Shown here: in pieces, positions 52,176 through 63,980 of the stretch | Layout of the letters: each line of letters starts with the position of its first letter | Position numbering within the stretch: the first letter of the stretch is position 1 | DNA from: Cladorrhinum sp. PSN259 | Taxonomy: Eukaryota; Ascomycota; Sordariomycetes; Sordariales; Podosporaceae | Reading direction: 5' to 3' | NCBI GenBank assembly: GCA_033725935.1 | Contig: MU867148.1 | Coordinates: forward strand, 1 to 64,000 | DNA: 64,000 nucleotides | The notes under the pieces: generated by a model | The model's input: the letters and a program-made list of their open reading frames with translations, nothing else | Told to the model about the DNA's origin: nothing | Database searches by the model: none | Translations under genes and position numbers: made by a program

Positions 52176-53302
52176 ATGACCATGCACAGCAAAGTAGTTA
52201 TTATCGGCTCCGGGCCGGCCGCCCATACTGCCGCCATCTACTTGGCCCGCGCGGAGCTGAAGCGTAGGTTTTCTTCTTTTTCCACCCAGGTGACTCAGGG
52301 GCTAAATAAACAAACATAACAGCCGTCCTCTATGAGGGTTTCATGGCCAACGGCGTCGCGGCTGGCGGGCAGCTGACCACCACCACCGAGGTTGAGAACT
52401 TCCCCGGCTTCCCCAAGGGAATTATGGGCCAGGAGCTCATGGAAAACATGCGCGCTCAGTCCGAGAGGTTCGGCACCACCGTTGTCTCCGAGACCGTCGC
52501 CACCCTCGACACCTCATCCCGTCCCTTCAAGTACTCCCTCGAGTGGTCCCCCGAGGAGATCCACACGGCCGACGCCGTCATCCTCGCCACGGGTGCCTCT
52601 GCGCGTCGCCTTGGTCTCCCAGGTGAGGACAAGTACTGGCAGAACGGCATCTCAGCCTGCGCCGTGTGCGACGGCGCCGTCCCGATCTTCAGGAACAAGC
52701 CTTTGGTCGTTATTGGCGGTGGCGACTCCGCTGCCGAGGAGGCCATGTTCTTGACCAAGTACGGTAGCCACGTTACCGTTCTTGTGCGCAAGGACAAGTT
52801 GCGCGCTAGCAACATCATGGCCAAGAGGCTTTTGGGCCATAAGAAGGTTACTGTCAAGTTCAATACTGTTGGTGTTGAGGTCAAGGGTGACGAGAAGGGC
52901 CTGATGAGCCACTTGGTTGTCAGGGATGTCGTTTCCGGCAATGAGGAGACCTTGGAGGCCAATGGTTTGTTCTATGCCGTTGGCCACGACCCTGCCACTT
53001 CCTTGGTCAAGGGACAGGTCAACTTGGATGGGGAAGGGTATGTGGTTACAGTACCTGGCACGACCCAGACGAGCGTCGAGGGTTTGTTTGCCGCCGGCGA
53101 TGTTCAGGATAAGAGGTACCGCCAGGCTATTACCAGTGCAGGTTCGTATTTTTCTCCCCTTTTCTCTCATCTTGTTTGTTATTTTTGATGATGCTGACTC
53201 GAGAAATCTATAGGCAGTGGCTGCATGGCTGCGCTTGAGGCCGAGAAGTTCATTTCTGAGCTTGAAGAAGCTGCGGAATCGAACGACAACACCAAGCTAT
53301 AG
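52176..53302 (+). CDS. trr1: Thioredoxin reductase (NADPH, low-molecular-weight type)
   Basis: The model is join(52176..52263,52323..53141,53214..53302), 331 aa. FAD-binding VVIIGSGPAAHTAAIYLARA, the GGQLTTTTEVENFPGFP block, redox-active CAVC in GISACAVCDGAVPIF, NADPH fold VVIGGGDSAAEEAMFL, and C-terminal GLFAAGDVQDKRYRQAITSA are all intact. It reduces thioredoxin with NADPH; single fungal enzymes of this type serve the cytosol and often mitochondria. The first ATG is at 52176 (MTMHSKVV), the second at 52182. Upstream, an in-frame ATG-less extension coded at about 52050-52175 is Arg/Ser/Ala-rich and could be a presequence. Introns have a GCTGACTC branch and normal donors. Confidence 0.95.
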
Positions 53303-53896
53303 AAATTGATCTCTTTTCCGTTTATATAGACCTGTGACTTTTTTTGGTAGCGAACAGCCTCTTCGTCTTCTTGAACATACAATATGATACCATTTTTTTG
53401 GCATTGGTGGTGGTCGTGGGCCTCAGTGCATGTGTGTATGTGTGAGTACTCGTCTAATTTGTCGGCCCATTAGAGACGCTATCTCATGTACCCTCTTCTG
53501 CATCGTGACAATGCCATCGTATCATACAAGTCACGAGTGACTACGAGCTTCATGATGTTTGGTCTTTGCAGTTGCGGTATTTCAAGTCCATCAGTGTACC
53601 TGCATACCTAAGTTGTTGATAGGCAAATTACCCTTTGCAGTGAATGATTCGACCCGGAATTGTGGGGGGAAAACAAAGAGAACCAAGCAAATCCCTTCCG
53701 TATCAACATCCGATCTCATATCGCGCCTTCTTTATTCGTCAAGTGGATGTTTGCTCTGGGCGCTGGTGCGGTATATTTCAGCTGAAGCTACCCCTCCTTC
53801 TCTTCTTTTCTCTTTCATCACATTCAACATTCAGCTCAGGCATCTTGCAACACCACGAAACCACACTTTCAGACTTTTGCTATCACAACACCCAAC
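53303..53896. other. Intergenic, 594 bp
   Basis: Thioredoxin reductase 3' region and promoter of the small Ser/Tyr-rich gene. CT-rich just before the latter. No gene seen. Confidence 0.55.
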
Positions 53897-54316
53897 ATGT
53901 CAGGCAACGGCTACAGCTATAAAAGCTCCGGCACTAATAGCCAGGTAGGAGACCCTGCAAAGCCTCAGCCGCTGCCTCTTCTCCTCCAGTGCCTGCTGCT
54001 CCCCTCCTGCTGCTAGTCAAGATACTAAACGCTGCAACAGGGCAACCATTACTGCTCCCGCGATTACGGCTCCAGCGCCGCTAATTCTAACAGCTATCAC
54101 TACTCCAACTCGTAAGTTTTGAATAGCCTCGTCAACTCCCGTTACCTTGCATGATATTGACTGAATGCATATAGCAATGGCAGCTACTACTACTCCAACC
54201 CCAGCGGGTCGACCTACTACAACAATGGCAACGGCGGGTCGACTTATACCTCGCCGAGCGGAAACTCTACCCATTCTTATGGCAGCTCTTCCTCGGGCAG
54301 TTCAGGGAAGAAGTAG
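53897..54316 (+). CDS. Small Ser/Tyr/Asn/Gly-rich protein, unknown function
   Basis: The model is join(53897..53944,54041..54111,54175..54316), 86 aa. Two introns with good signals (ATACTAAAC branch; GTAGGA and GTAAGT donors; AACAG and ATATAG acceptors) keep one frame. The composition runs unbroken across all three exons: MSGNGYSYKSSG, YGSSAANSNSYHYSNS, NGSYYYSNPSGSTYYNNGNG, ending SSGKK. No signal peptide or membrane segment; low complexity of the kind seen in Tyr/Gly/Ser condensate-forming or RNA-associated tails. Preserved splicing argues for a real gene. Function unknown. Confidence 0.75.
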
Positions 54317-54993
54317 GCTAGGTTCAGATACTTGCTCCACGCTGCGGGATTCTCCCATGAATCGACGCCGGGCTGGAATGGAATCTGGGGGGGGGGGGGC
54401 TTTGTGTGGGTCGGCAATGGAGACGGACTTTAGCAGTGGTTAGCTAGCTTACATATCGGTGTTTCCTACGGCTTGATCATGATGATTGCTTGAAGTTTGC
54501 TGTGATCTTGATTCTTGGCTTGGCTCTTTGAACAGTCTCCGTGGACTTCCTTGTTGTTGGCAGTGGTCCCGTGTGTCGACTGTGCTTTTTGCTGGGGATG
54601 TGAGAGGATACAGGTCGAGTAAGCGGACAAGTCGGGTAGTGGACTACTGTAAGGAGGTGTGTTTAGGAAAGTGGTGGAAATGCAAGCGTCATATCTGGAC
54701 GCCACTTGCCCTACTCTAAGGGAGGTCCGAAACCATAATCTCTCCTTCTTCGGACTTTTCCCTCTTACGTCCAACTTCAGAGACTTCTGAACAGGTGTAC
54801 AGTGACAAGATTTCTTAGGGCGTTGTCCATCGTCGTTCATCTCTGTACGGCATCTCTTCATCGCAAACTTTCAATTGAAAATATCGACAAAGACAATACG
54901 TTTTGGATTCTTCTTCCTCCGTGTGACCACCGCCCCTGCTTTTGCTCTCGCCTATGACATAACAAGATCGAGCCACTCACCACGGCTTCAACG
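54317..54993. other. Intergenic, 677 bp
   Basis: It contains a G13 run at 54387-54399. Nothing else recognised; promoter of the following gene. Confidence 0.5.
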
Positions 54994-56408
54994 ATGGAAG
55001 CCTTTCGTGCATTTGACCTGGCCTATCAGCAGGCCAGCCGCCCTCGCGACCAACACAACAAATGCTTGCTTGCGAGCTATATGGAAAAGGCCGGACTCTC
55101 GAAGTACATCCCCAAGGACTTCCGCAACACTAAGGTGGACGGCGACTCCCAGCCAATCAACCGCGAACTCACATGGGCAATCAAGCTGGGCATGGCAGTT
55201 GGAGGGGACGCACCGCTTAAGGGTGAAGATGTTCGGGATACATGGGCACTGTGCATAGCTGCCGGTGTCAGTCTCTCGAGCAGACCCGACATCTTTAGCG
55301 ACCTTCACAAGCACAGAGAGCCCAACGCCAAGAATGTTCTTCGTGTTGCTGATTCTTTTGTGGTATCGCTCCATACGTGTTTCAAACAATTGCAGCGTGA
55401 TGATATTCATCCGGGCAAGATGCCTACTACAGCACGAGAAGGATGAGGCGGACCTTTAATCTTCCAGAATCTCCCACTGCCGAGGATTACACCCGGAAGT
55501 GAGTTATCCAGTACCCAAACACTACACTCAATAAGTGTATACTGACATAGAGATTCCTGAATAGATATCACGAGCATTTGGCCAGGTATCGCCTCAATGC
55601 CCAGATGATGGCCGACGAGGGGAGCAGCAGCGCGATGCCCATTCAAAGCAAGAGCTCCACTTCCTCTGAGAAGTGGGAGAGGAGGATTGGCTGGGAATTT
55701 CCGGTGGTCAAGCTTAGGGACACCACTGAACAACAACTGAAGAGCAAGAAAGTCTCCGAATCTGAGCAGCATGATAAGAACGTCTCAGGCAACAAGGAAA
55801 TCTCTGCAGCACCCAAGAATGCCGCCGCCGATACCAACACCAATAAACACAGAACTGTGGTAAAATACGGGAAAGCCCTAGGACCCATGGATTCGGACTC
55901 TGAGCTTTACCGGGTGACGTGCGATTTATATGATTCTACCAAGGAGCAGGTTGAGTGGATGAAGAAGGAGAAAGAGTGGGAGGAAATGGATAGAGAAAGG
56001 AAGAAAATTAAGAAAATGAAAGAGAAAGCGAAGGAGAAGACGGAGATGAAGAAGGACGAGAAGCTTTCGGATGTTCTACTCAAGGCTCTTGTCGAGGATA
56101 AGAATGACCAGAAGCTTGTGAAGACTCTACGCAAGACTGTTCAGGAGGATAAGAAGCCCAAGGAGAAAGTGAAGAATACAAAGGTTAGGAAAGAGGAGGG
56201 GGGAAAGATTGGAAAGGAGGACGCGCTGCTGAAAGTGTCAGATCCATTGGATCCGATTTGTGTAGCACACGAAGATGATGACAGTTGGGAGCTGCTGAAT
56301 ATGCCTTTGGATACAGGCAACGCAGACGAGGAAGGAGAGCGACGGAAAGATGAAAAGGGGCAGGAGAAAGGAACGCAAAAGTCTTGGTGGTTTGTCCCTT
56401 ATCGTTGA
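54994..56408 (+). CDS. Uncharacterised charged, coiled-coil protein
   Basis: The model is join(54994..55376,55433..55498,55565..56408), 430 aa, with moderate certainty for the first intron (GTGTTT donor, CTACAG acceptor). That intron is needed to move from the first to the second frame. The globular N-terminal part (MEAFRAFDLAYQQASRPRD, WAIKLGMAVGGDAPLKGEDV, FSDLHKHREPNAKNVLRVAD) has no domain I recognise. The middle has RTFNLPESPTAEDYTRKYHE. Residues about 270-350 are Lys/Glu-rich coiled coil (KKEKEWEEMDRERKKIKKMK). The C-terminus is acidic, then QKSWWFVPYR. No signal peptide. Function not assigned. Confidence 0.65.
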
Positions 56409-58397
56409 TGTTGGCTGAAGTCACTGTTCAAGTCAACAGTTGGGGGGACTGTCTTGATTTCTTACCAGGTGGGATTTCGTGATTGTAGTTGGTGTTGTCA
56501 TGTGCTTTTAATTATTTAGTTGGCCGCTAGTGATGTTGCGGTGGTTGACTGGCTGCGTCAGGCTATCATTGCTGCATCTCCGGCTAACCAGGACGTCTGT
56601 TAATGTGTCTGGTGCTTGTACAATTTCTGCTAACGCTAACACTTCTGCACGCGATGCTTCGGTCTTGATTTTTCTTCCTCTTTGTTTCCCGGTGTCTGTT
56701 TGTACGGATTGCTCTTAATCAGGATATATAGATTAGAGAAACATTAGGTGGAAATTGTGAGTCTTCTGGACAAGCTTTCACTCTCCGATCACTGCCGTTC
56801 CAAGTTTGGTTGAAGATGGAAAGACGTGTCGTCAAAAGAGGGCCTACCACTCAGTCAATAACGGTCCGAGATCCTAATCGGCGCTAATGTGCTTGGCAAT
56901 CCTTGATCCCTTCTTCATTTCAAATGCCGAGCCCCCACTTTTCCTATTACCAAACCCGGGATCCAATCACTCCTCCTCCAAACCAATTGCATCTCAAAAG
57001 TTGAGTTCTGTAAAGTAAAAGGGTCTGCCTCAAACCATCGGGGAATTCCGACCCCAGGGCAGAAATCAAGACCATGCGGGCGCGTCACCTCGTGGCGCCG
57101 ACGTGATCTGGGGCAACTCCCGTCAGGGCTGGTCTCATGAAGCGCCCTCAACCTTCGCCATCACACCTTCTCCCGGAACCATCAAGTGGATGTTGAACCA
57201 CTCATCGTCAAACCTCAGCCCATTCGCCAAGATGCAGGTGCATCACAAAAAAACCTTTCGATACTCGCGACCTATTTTCATCTTTTCAAAACAAACTCTT
57301 TGGGCCCGATGTCATGGTAATCCACCTGCTGCCAAGAACGCCACCGTGAGGATGTTCTGTCAAACATGATGACGACGACAAGCATAATCTTCATCGGGGA
57401 CAAATTGCCCTTTTCAATACATTATCAGACCACACTTCTTCCTTGCGATTGATGAACAGGTCGCGGGCAGAACATAAAGAAAGCCAAGCATCTCAACCCC
57501 TGTGCCGTTCAATCGCTGGCCTGTTTCACATGGGCCTGCCCCTGACGGTTCGTGTCTGAGGTCGGTCTCACGCCCCTTCACGGCGCTCTCGGCGTGGGGA
57601 AAGCAGCCCCGGCCCATGAGCCGCAAGAGCCCCCGCAGTCGGTTAAGGTACCGAACCCTCTTGAAGAATACAGGGATCCGGGGCACCAGTACGGTCCAGA
57701 CGCTTGAAGCTCAAACTAGCTTTGTTCAGGAACAAGGTCATGATTGACATGTTCTCCGAGGGAGTGAAGCGAACTCCTTTTCCCTTCCTCTTCTCGCGCG
57801 CTAATAGCAAACAAGTTCACTATACTAAAAACCCCCCCGGTCGAACTCGTTTCGAAGATTGACCTGTCAAATTTCTCGCTCCACTAAAAGTTCCTAGCAG
57901 AATGTGGTGATCCCATCTTTCGTCTCTTTTCTTTCTTGTTTCCTCTTTTTTCTCCCTCTTTCTCTCCCTGTTCTGGCTTCATCCCACGTTCCTTTTACCA
58001 CCCATTCCCTTCTTTTTTTCCCTTCTTTTTTTCCTTGGCGGGCCTAGAATTACCACGAAACTTCGTTCTTTTTTGACGTTCTGTTTTCTCCAGCAGTGCT
58101 GCAAGCCCGCTGCTGTCCGTCTCCAAGTCTTGGTATATTTCGACTCTCGACTCGAAAGGGGAAGAGGGCGTTGTCTGTATTGGAAATATCACCACCTGGG
58201 CCAAGTTAATATCGATCGGGTTTCCAGTCCCGTCGTCACACGCCAATTGTTTTTATACGGGTTGATCCCACGCCATTATTGTCTTATTACAACTCGACGG
58301 CTGGCCTGTTGTGTCCGCTCCTTTTGGAATCTTGAAGGTTCTGGTTGTTGTCGTTGTGTATGTTTGTGTGTTTACAGTTGAATAATCATACGTCAAA
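56409..58397. other. Intergenic, about 2 kb; promoter and leader of the wall-type protein gene
   Basis: No supported gene. A strongly pyrimidine-rich tract (about 57915-58032, CTTTT/CCTCTT type) precedes the next gene, as in many highly expressed fungal promoters. The leader may be several hundred nt. Confidence 0.5.
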
Positions 58398-59805
58398 ATG
58401 AGACCAAATGCATCATCACTAGCTTTGGTCCTGGGCTCATTCTCCATTGCTCAGGTAGGGAACATGCCCGTTAGAAAGCTGGAACTACGACTGACACTCT
58501 GTATCTAGGCCGCTGCATACGACCAAAATGGAGGAATTGAACGTCGACAGGAAGCTGCTCAACCAAGCAGCGCAGTAAGCAGCGCAGTAAACGTTGCGTC
58601 GGGCCTCATGGGTATCGTGAATCGGGTACTGGCGAGCGCGACTGTTACCGAGACTGTTCGACAAACCATCACCGTTGGGGGTGATGGTGCTGCTGGTGCT
58701 GTTGGAAATGCGACCGTGACAGTGACGGTCGCTCAGACGACGATAACGGTGACCGCCGGTCAAGCTGCTGGAGGAGAGGCAGGAGTAACTGCTCCCGGAA
58801 ATGCAAATGGAGCTATTGGGGATGGAGCAGCACCAACGAGCGCGTCCGGTGAAGCAGGAGCTGGAGTAGGAGCTGGAGCTGGAGCTGGAGCAGGTGCTTC
58901 AGCATCCTCACCAGCATCCGTACCAGCATCTCCTCCAGCAGTCGCCGCTACTGGTGGTGTTGGAGTTACCGTCATCGCGGTCCCTGAGGAGGCCCGGAAA
59001 ACCTCCCTTGTTGCTCCCGCCGCCCCCGTAACTTCGACGGCAGCGGCTGTTATTCCCGAGACTCCTGCCGCGACAAGCGCGGTTGCTTCTTCTGGGGAGG
59101 CTGTTTCGTCTTCAGCCGGAGCCACCGACGCCGCTTCATCCACTGATGCTGCTGCTTCGTCCACAGCTGCCGCGGACGCTTCTTCGGCACTCCTCGCCCC
59201 CCCTGGACTCGCAACCGATACCCCAGCTGCGTCCTCTCTTGCATCTCTTCCGGGCCTTGAGTCCTCCTCCTTGGCTGTTCTCCCCATCATAGAATCCCCA
59301 ACAGGCGGTGCGGCAGCTTCTACCACCGCAGCAGCTGAAACCCGTAAGTTTTACCCATTGATAATCACTGTCACACAGTCACTAATATACATGCCCAGCC
59401 GCCTCCACCTCTGTCCCAGCAGCAGCAGCCTCAACCACAGCCGCTTCCTCGGCAACTTCCCTCGCCCCCCTCCCAGGCATCGCCAGCTCCCTTGACAGCA
59501 CCCTCAACCTGGGCGGCGCAGGCGGTGCCGCCGTTCCGACGGTCCTTCCAGTTCCCGACGGTGCCTTTGGCGGCGTTGCGGGCGCCATCCCTATCGCATC
59601 CGCAGAGGTACCACCTCCTCCACTCCCCACCGTCACGCCCGGGGTAGCTAATGGGGCCGATGCCGGCAACAATGCCGGCGGTGGCGGCGGTGTACAGATT
59701 GATCTCTCTGGGGTGGAGCTCTCCCGTACCTTGAACTTGGGAAATCTGGGCGGGCAAGCGGCCAGACGGACTGCTGTGCCTGTTCCAGAGGGTGTTGCCA
59801 TATAA
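58398..59805 (+). CDS. Secreted Ala/Ser/Thr/Gly-rich wall-type protein
   Basis: The model is join(58398..58454,58509..59343,59399..59805), 432 aa. The N-terminal signal peptide MRPNASSLALVLGSFSIAQA is followed by a possible Kex2-like site (GIERRQ). The rest is low-complexity Ala/Ser/Thr/Gly/Val, heavy in potential O-glycosylation sites: ATVTVTVAQTTITVTAG and a GAGAGAGAGA tract coded by a (GGAGCT)n-like stretch near 58856-58893. The C-terminus ends LNLGGAGG... QAARRTAVPVPEGVAI, not a GPI signal. It probably resides in the cell wall or matrix. No catalytic domain. Introns follow the signal-peptide end and the Ala-rich block. Confidence 0.85.
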
Positions 59806-60449
59806 TTTGGGGTTGAAAAGGATGATGAAGGAAGGGGGCTAGTCTAAGCCGGCTATCAAATGAAAGAACGGATAAAAAAAGAGATGTGATAAAATTTACA
59901 GCCAACACAGCAGCGCATACACCAAATACCCTTATCCACCTACCTGCCTAGCACCTCGACCTATCCCTCTTATTTCAATTACATGGATATCTTTCTATGG
60001 GTGTGGGAGCTGTTTTTATTTTATTTTTTATTTTCTACTCTTGCCAATATTGTATCTCGCTTGGATGGATATTGGTTAGAACTCCTTTTTTTATATATAA
60101 TGATGGATGGGAAAGAATGATTTGTATATATTTGCTAGCGTTTGCAAGTTTGTTGAGTTTTTGCTTATTTTGTAGTGGTAGTATAAAAAAATATGGCAGC
60201 GCCTCCCGTGTGTTTTAGATGTACAGCAGTACTGTATGATCCAGTTGCAAAGAGCAAATCTCAGAACAATATCTTTCGCTCAATCAGAATCGTGTTAATC
60301 TGGATTAATTACGGGCCAAAAAACGCCGCCCATCCCCTTTGCAGCCTCGCTATGCACAAAAAAATTAAATCAGTTGGAGCATTATGGACCCCACGATACC
60401 ATATCATACTTGAACACTTTCAAAACCGCCGCTCTGCTCTGTTGCTGGT
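59806..60449. other. Convergent 3' intergenic region, 644 bp
   Basis: AT-rich, with T runs near 60015-60035 and 60087-60100. It separates the convergent wall-protein and DUF155 genes. No gene seen. Confidence 0.6.
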
Positions 60450-62471
60450 TTACACACCAGCAAACGTCCTCCCCACAATCTCCCCGCCACACACAGCCTC
60501 CCTCTCCTTCTCGCTCCATCCTGCACTCCAAGACCTCAAATCCTCCAGCGTAATATTACCCTCCTCCAACCCCCTCCTCAACAGCATATCAACTCTCTCG
60601 TTACCATTACCATCCCCGCCTCCAATAACATTCCCCGGTGACTTGCCACCTCCGGGAGCACCCCCGGGCATATCAGGACCGTCCCACTTGCTCTTTTCCC
60701 GACTTAAAATCACAAACCTCAACCCAACTTCAGTAACCGTAACGATGATGCTAATTACAATCAAAATAATGATGATCCAAGTGATGTAGCTCATTTTCGA
60801 ATCGGCAACACTATCCGCCAAGATCTCGGCAAGGTCCAGAAAGACTCGACACCGCTCGTTGAGCACCTTGATACGTAGGTCAATCTCCAGATACTCCCGG
60901 ATGGCAACGTAGAGTGGGTGCAGCGTCGGTTCAGAGTCCCAGAAGAAGTTGGGGACGTCCAGAATATTGGATGCTATACGCAAGTATTAGTACTGATTTG
61001 GATCAGAGTGAAATGGGGGAGAGATGAAAAACATACAAAGATTAATATCAACCCTCGACTTGAATAACCTCCCCAAAATCTTCACAATCTCCGTCCTCGT
61101 CATGTTCAACTCGCCCGTCAGCGCCAACCTCTTCGGCACATGCTGCGCATCAAGCATAGTCTCCGACATGCGTTCCTCAAAAAAGCATAGCTTGGTACTC
61201 TGCGCGATGGCGTGGCTAATGGTCAACTTAACCATGTGGTCCGACTTGGGCAAGAGCGTAATCATGTCGTTGAACACGCGGGGCCGCTTAACATCCGCGC
61301 TGTACTCAAAGTGAAACTCCTCGGTCTCAAAGTCCATCTCGTCCAGTGGTCTTGTTGCGAGCGTGACATTTGATTCGTTCTCAGCAAACGTGATGTCTGC
61401 TAAAATGTCCTTTTCTTGGCGCTCAGTAAAGTTCCAAAAGACCACCACGCCGTATGAGAACACGAAAATCTCTCCAAAGTTTTTGACGTCCGGGACTAGT
61501 CGGTTGATGGGACTGACAGTTACTTGGCCGCCTGGAGACTCGTCATTTCGGCCGCCGAGGACCTCTGGAGCGCTGCTGGCAAGTGGTTGTAAAATCGGAC
61601 CAGCATTTGGACTTCCAACTTCTTGCGCCCCAAAGGCATATTCGTCCCAGTAACCTTCGTGCTCATCTCTTCGTTCGCTCCGCTCGATCTCCAGATCAAG
61701 AACCGTCTTCCCCGTCCCGGGGGTTTTGAGAATCGGTCGGCTCCTTAACCTGTAGCCATCCACGCCTGGCAGCAATGGCAGGTGGTATACGGTGTAAAGA
61801 CAGTCGTCGTAAAGTTTCGTCTTGGCCTCGTGTTTGACCTTCAAAAACTCGGCCGTCGCCTTGATCTTGAAGGCCTGAGCTGTGCAGTATGCCGTAAGTC
61901 GCGCCACCTTCTCGCCTCGCTGCATCTTAGGCAGTCGCTCTGCATAGCTTTTACCGCGAATCCCTCCCCTCTTTCGTAGTACGTCCAGCTCCTCATCCTT
62001 CAGGGGTCGGTTCTCGTCCTCAGCGCCTCGTAGTATCGAGGCCTGTCTGGCCAGTTCGTCATCGCTGGGCAAGTCTCCATCCTCCCCTCCTGGCGCCTCG
62101 GGAAGAAGCACGAGCTTCTCGCTGATTTTTGTTGTACGTGATGGAACATTTTGTTGACCTGTTCTGGCTGAAGCAATTGTTGGCAGACCTTGGCTTGGAC
62201 GGCGGGTGGGACGCGAAGGGCGCTGGCCGGGGTGGCCTCTTGGTTGGGCGGACGGTATGTCTGATGAGTATCCAAGGACATTGTCGACGGATATTCGATT
62301 GCTTGATCTGCCCGAGCTACCTATAGATTGTCTTTGCGGACCGCTGCGTCCAGAGGGGCGTTCGCGAGAATCGGTCACCTATTGGGGTTGATTATCAGCC
62401 AATGGCGGTGACAGCATGTGACATTTGAGACAACTCACCAGAACCGAAGGCGCTCGTTTTGAGGACGCCAT
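60450..62471 (-). CDS. DUF155 (Rmd1/Rmd8/Sif family) membrane protein
   Basis: The model is complement(join(60450..60973,61037..62378,62439..62471)), 632 aa. The 11-codon first exon (MASSKRAPSVL) supplies the ATG; without it the frame opens only with GTG. The DUF155 core is clear: KVARLTAYCTAQAFKIKATA, FGEIFVFSYGVVVFWNFTER, ISHAIAQSTKLCFFEERM, and DVPNFFWDSEPTLHPLYVAI with REYLEIDLRIKVLNERCRVF. A single C-terminal membrane helix (YITWIIIILIVISIIVTVTE) follows. The relatives are yeast RMD1/RMD8, fission yeast Sif2/3 (Sad1-interacting) and human RMND1; biochemical function is unclear in the family. The Arg/Ser/Pro-rich N-terminus is disordered. Confidence 0.93.
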
Positions 62472-63553
62472 TTTGGGTAGGGGATCGTCAAATCTGATAT
62501 TAGTGGGCAATTGGTTGCAACTGATGCCTTTCCGGTTTGTGGAATAATGCGATTCCAGATCACTCAATCAATGGTCTCGAGCGATCGGTTTCTTTCTCTT
62601 TCTTTCTGGAATCCTATCTCCCCATGAATTGGGCGAATGCAACCGGGATCCGTGGTTAAAAGAAATCTACTGGTTGGAACTCGTTGACGATGGTGGCTAT
62701 TTGGAGGCCAGAGTCCCAGGGACGTAATGTTGTGGATGTTTGTGAATGGGGGGTTGATGGATCATTTGGAAGAAGAATCGGTTCCGATCGGCTCTCCAAA
62801 CAAGCATCCCCAGGAATTCTAAAAGCCAAGCGACGTCATTGCGCGCCGCCCCCAGCAAGTCGCACCCCACAACCAACAGCCTTTGGGTCTGTCAGTCAAA
62901 GTCAGAAGATATCAAGATAACCTATCTATGTGAGCATAATTGGAAGATACACATGAAAGGATTCGGAATCCAAAATATTGTGCTTATGGGCTTGGTGAAT
63001 TAAAGCATCGAATGGGATGCGCGAAGCTCAAGTACTGAGGCAGGATCTTTACATTTACCTGATCAAGAGGTATGTAGGAGCTCATACGCAACAGGGTGTT
63101 GAACCTGACTCGATCAGTTCTGCCTAAGAGTGAAAATTAAAAGTAAACGATGTTCGCCCTGCAATGTTAAATGTGAATGAAGGATGGTTTCTTTCGAGTC
63201 ACATGCTAGTCCCATCTGTCAAGTGTCGATACCATGTGCATTTGGTTTCCAAGAAAACAACCAGTCAATTGAGATATATATCCAAGCTCAATACCTGCAG
63301 TGTGCCCCAAATATTCCAGTCAAATAAATAAATAACAAAGTTACCTGGGTCTCTTGAGCCTTAGCTCCGACCTGTAAGATTATCCATCCCAAACGCCAAA
63401 ATATCGCTGGACGCTCACGACTTCCGAAACCATCACCACAAGCATATTAAATTTCACTCCCGCGCCCATCACACCATCGACGAATTCCATCACCGAGATC
63501 CCAACTGTGAAGCAATCATACTCCTCCCCCCCCCCCGGGGCGTTCCTCCAACG
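62472..63553. other. Intergenic, about 1.08 kb
   Basis: DUF155 promoter and 3' region of the zinc-ribbon gene. A C11-G4 run lies at 63526-63540. No gene seen. Confidence 0.55.
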
Positions 63554-63980
63554 CTACTTGTACTGCATCGGCCCATTGGGTGGTGGTGGACCACCGTTCC
63601 AACCCTGATTCCCAGGCGGATGCATTGGTATCCCACCACTACCTCCGCCTCCACCACCACGCATTCGCTGAACATCCTCTCGCAGACGGAGCGGCTGGTG
63701 GAAATGACAGATTCGGCATTGGATGTCTTCGTAGCCTTTCATTGACAGAGGAATGACGGGCTGTTATCGCAAGCAAAGAGGTTAGAAAAAAATCAAGGCC
63801 TAGAACAAATTGAGGCCTGTAAATAGCGAAACTTACAATGAAGCAAAAAGTAAACCAAGGATGCGACTTTATGACGCTTCCAGCATAGTTGCCGCAGTTA
63901 TGGCACTGGCAAACGAGGCCTTCGTACCCTTCCACCTCCTTGCGGAACGTGTGTTCGCCACACGTAAATATTAAGCACAT
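63554..63980 (-). CDS. Small zinc-ribbon protein
   Basis: The model is complement(join(63554..63760,63837..63980)), 116 aa. Two CxxC pairs, CQCHNCGNY and DIQCRICHF, around a hydrophobic WFTFCFIPVIPLS segment make the zinc-ribbon-15-type fold found in small fungal proteins. The hydrophobic segment between the knuckles is typical of that family. A Gly/Pro/Met-rich tail (GGGGGGSGGIPMHPP) ends PNGPMQYK. The intron (GTAAGT...AACAG) restores the second Cys pair. The ATG at 63980 is 20 nt from the window edge, so an upstream exon cannot be ruled out. Function unknown. Confidence 0.85.

Noticed and set aside
52652..53170. Minus-strand 172-codon ORF
   Set aside because: Antisense to thioredoxin reductase; an artefact of strong codon bias on the real strand.
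33145..54316. Biosynthetic gene cluster (transporter, amidase, methyltransferase, oxidoreductases)
   Set aside because: The genes are interleaved with housekeeping genes (cac2, thioredoxin reductase, DUF1776) and there is no backbone synthase, so co-location looks incidental.
58760..59326. Minus-strand 188-codon Ala/Glu-rich ORF
   Set aside because: Mirror of the low-complexity Ala/Ser/Gly wall-protein exon; the plus strand has a signal peptide and splice sites.
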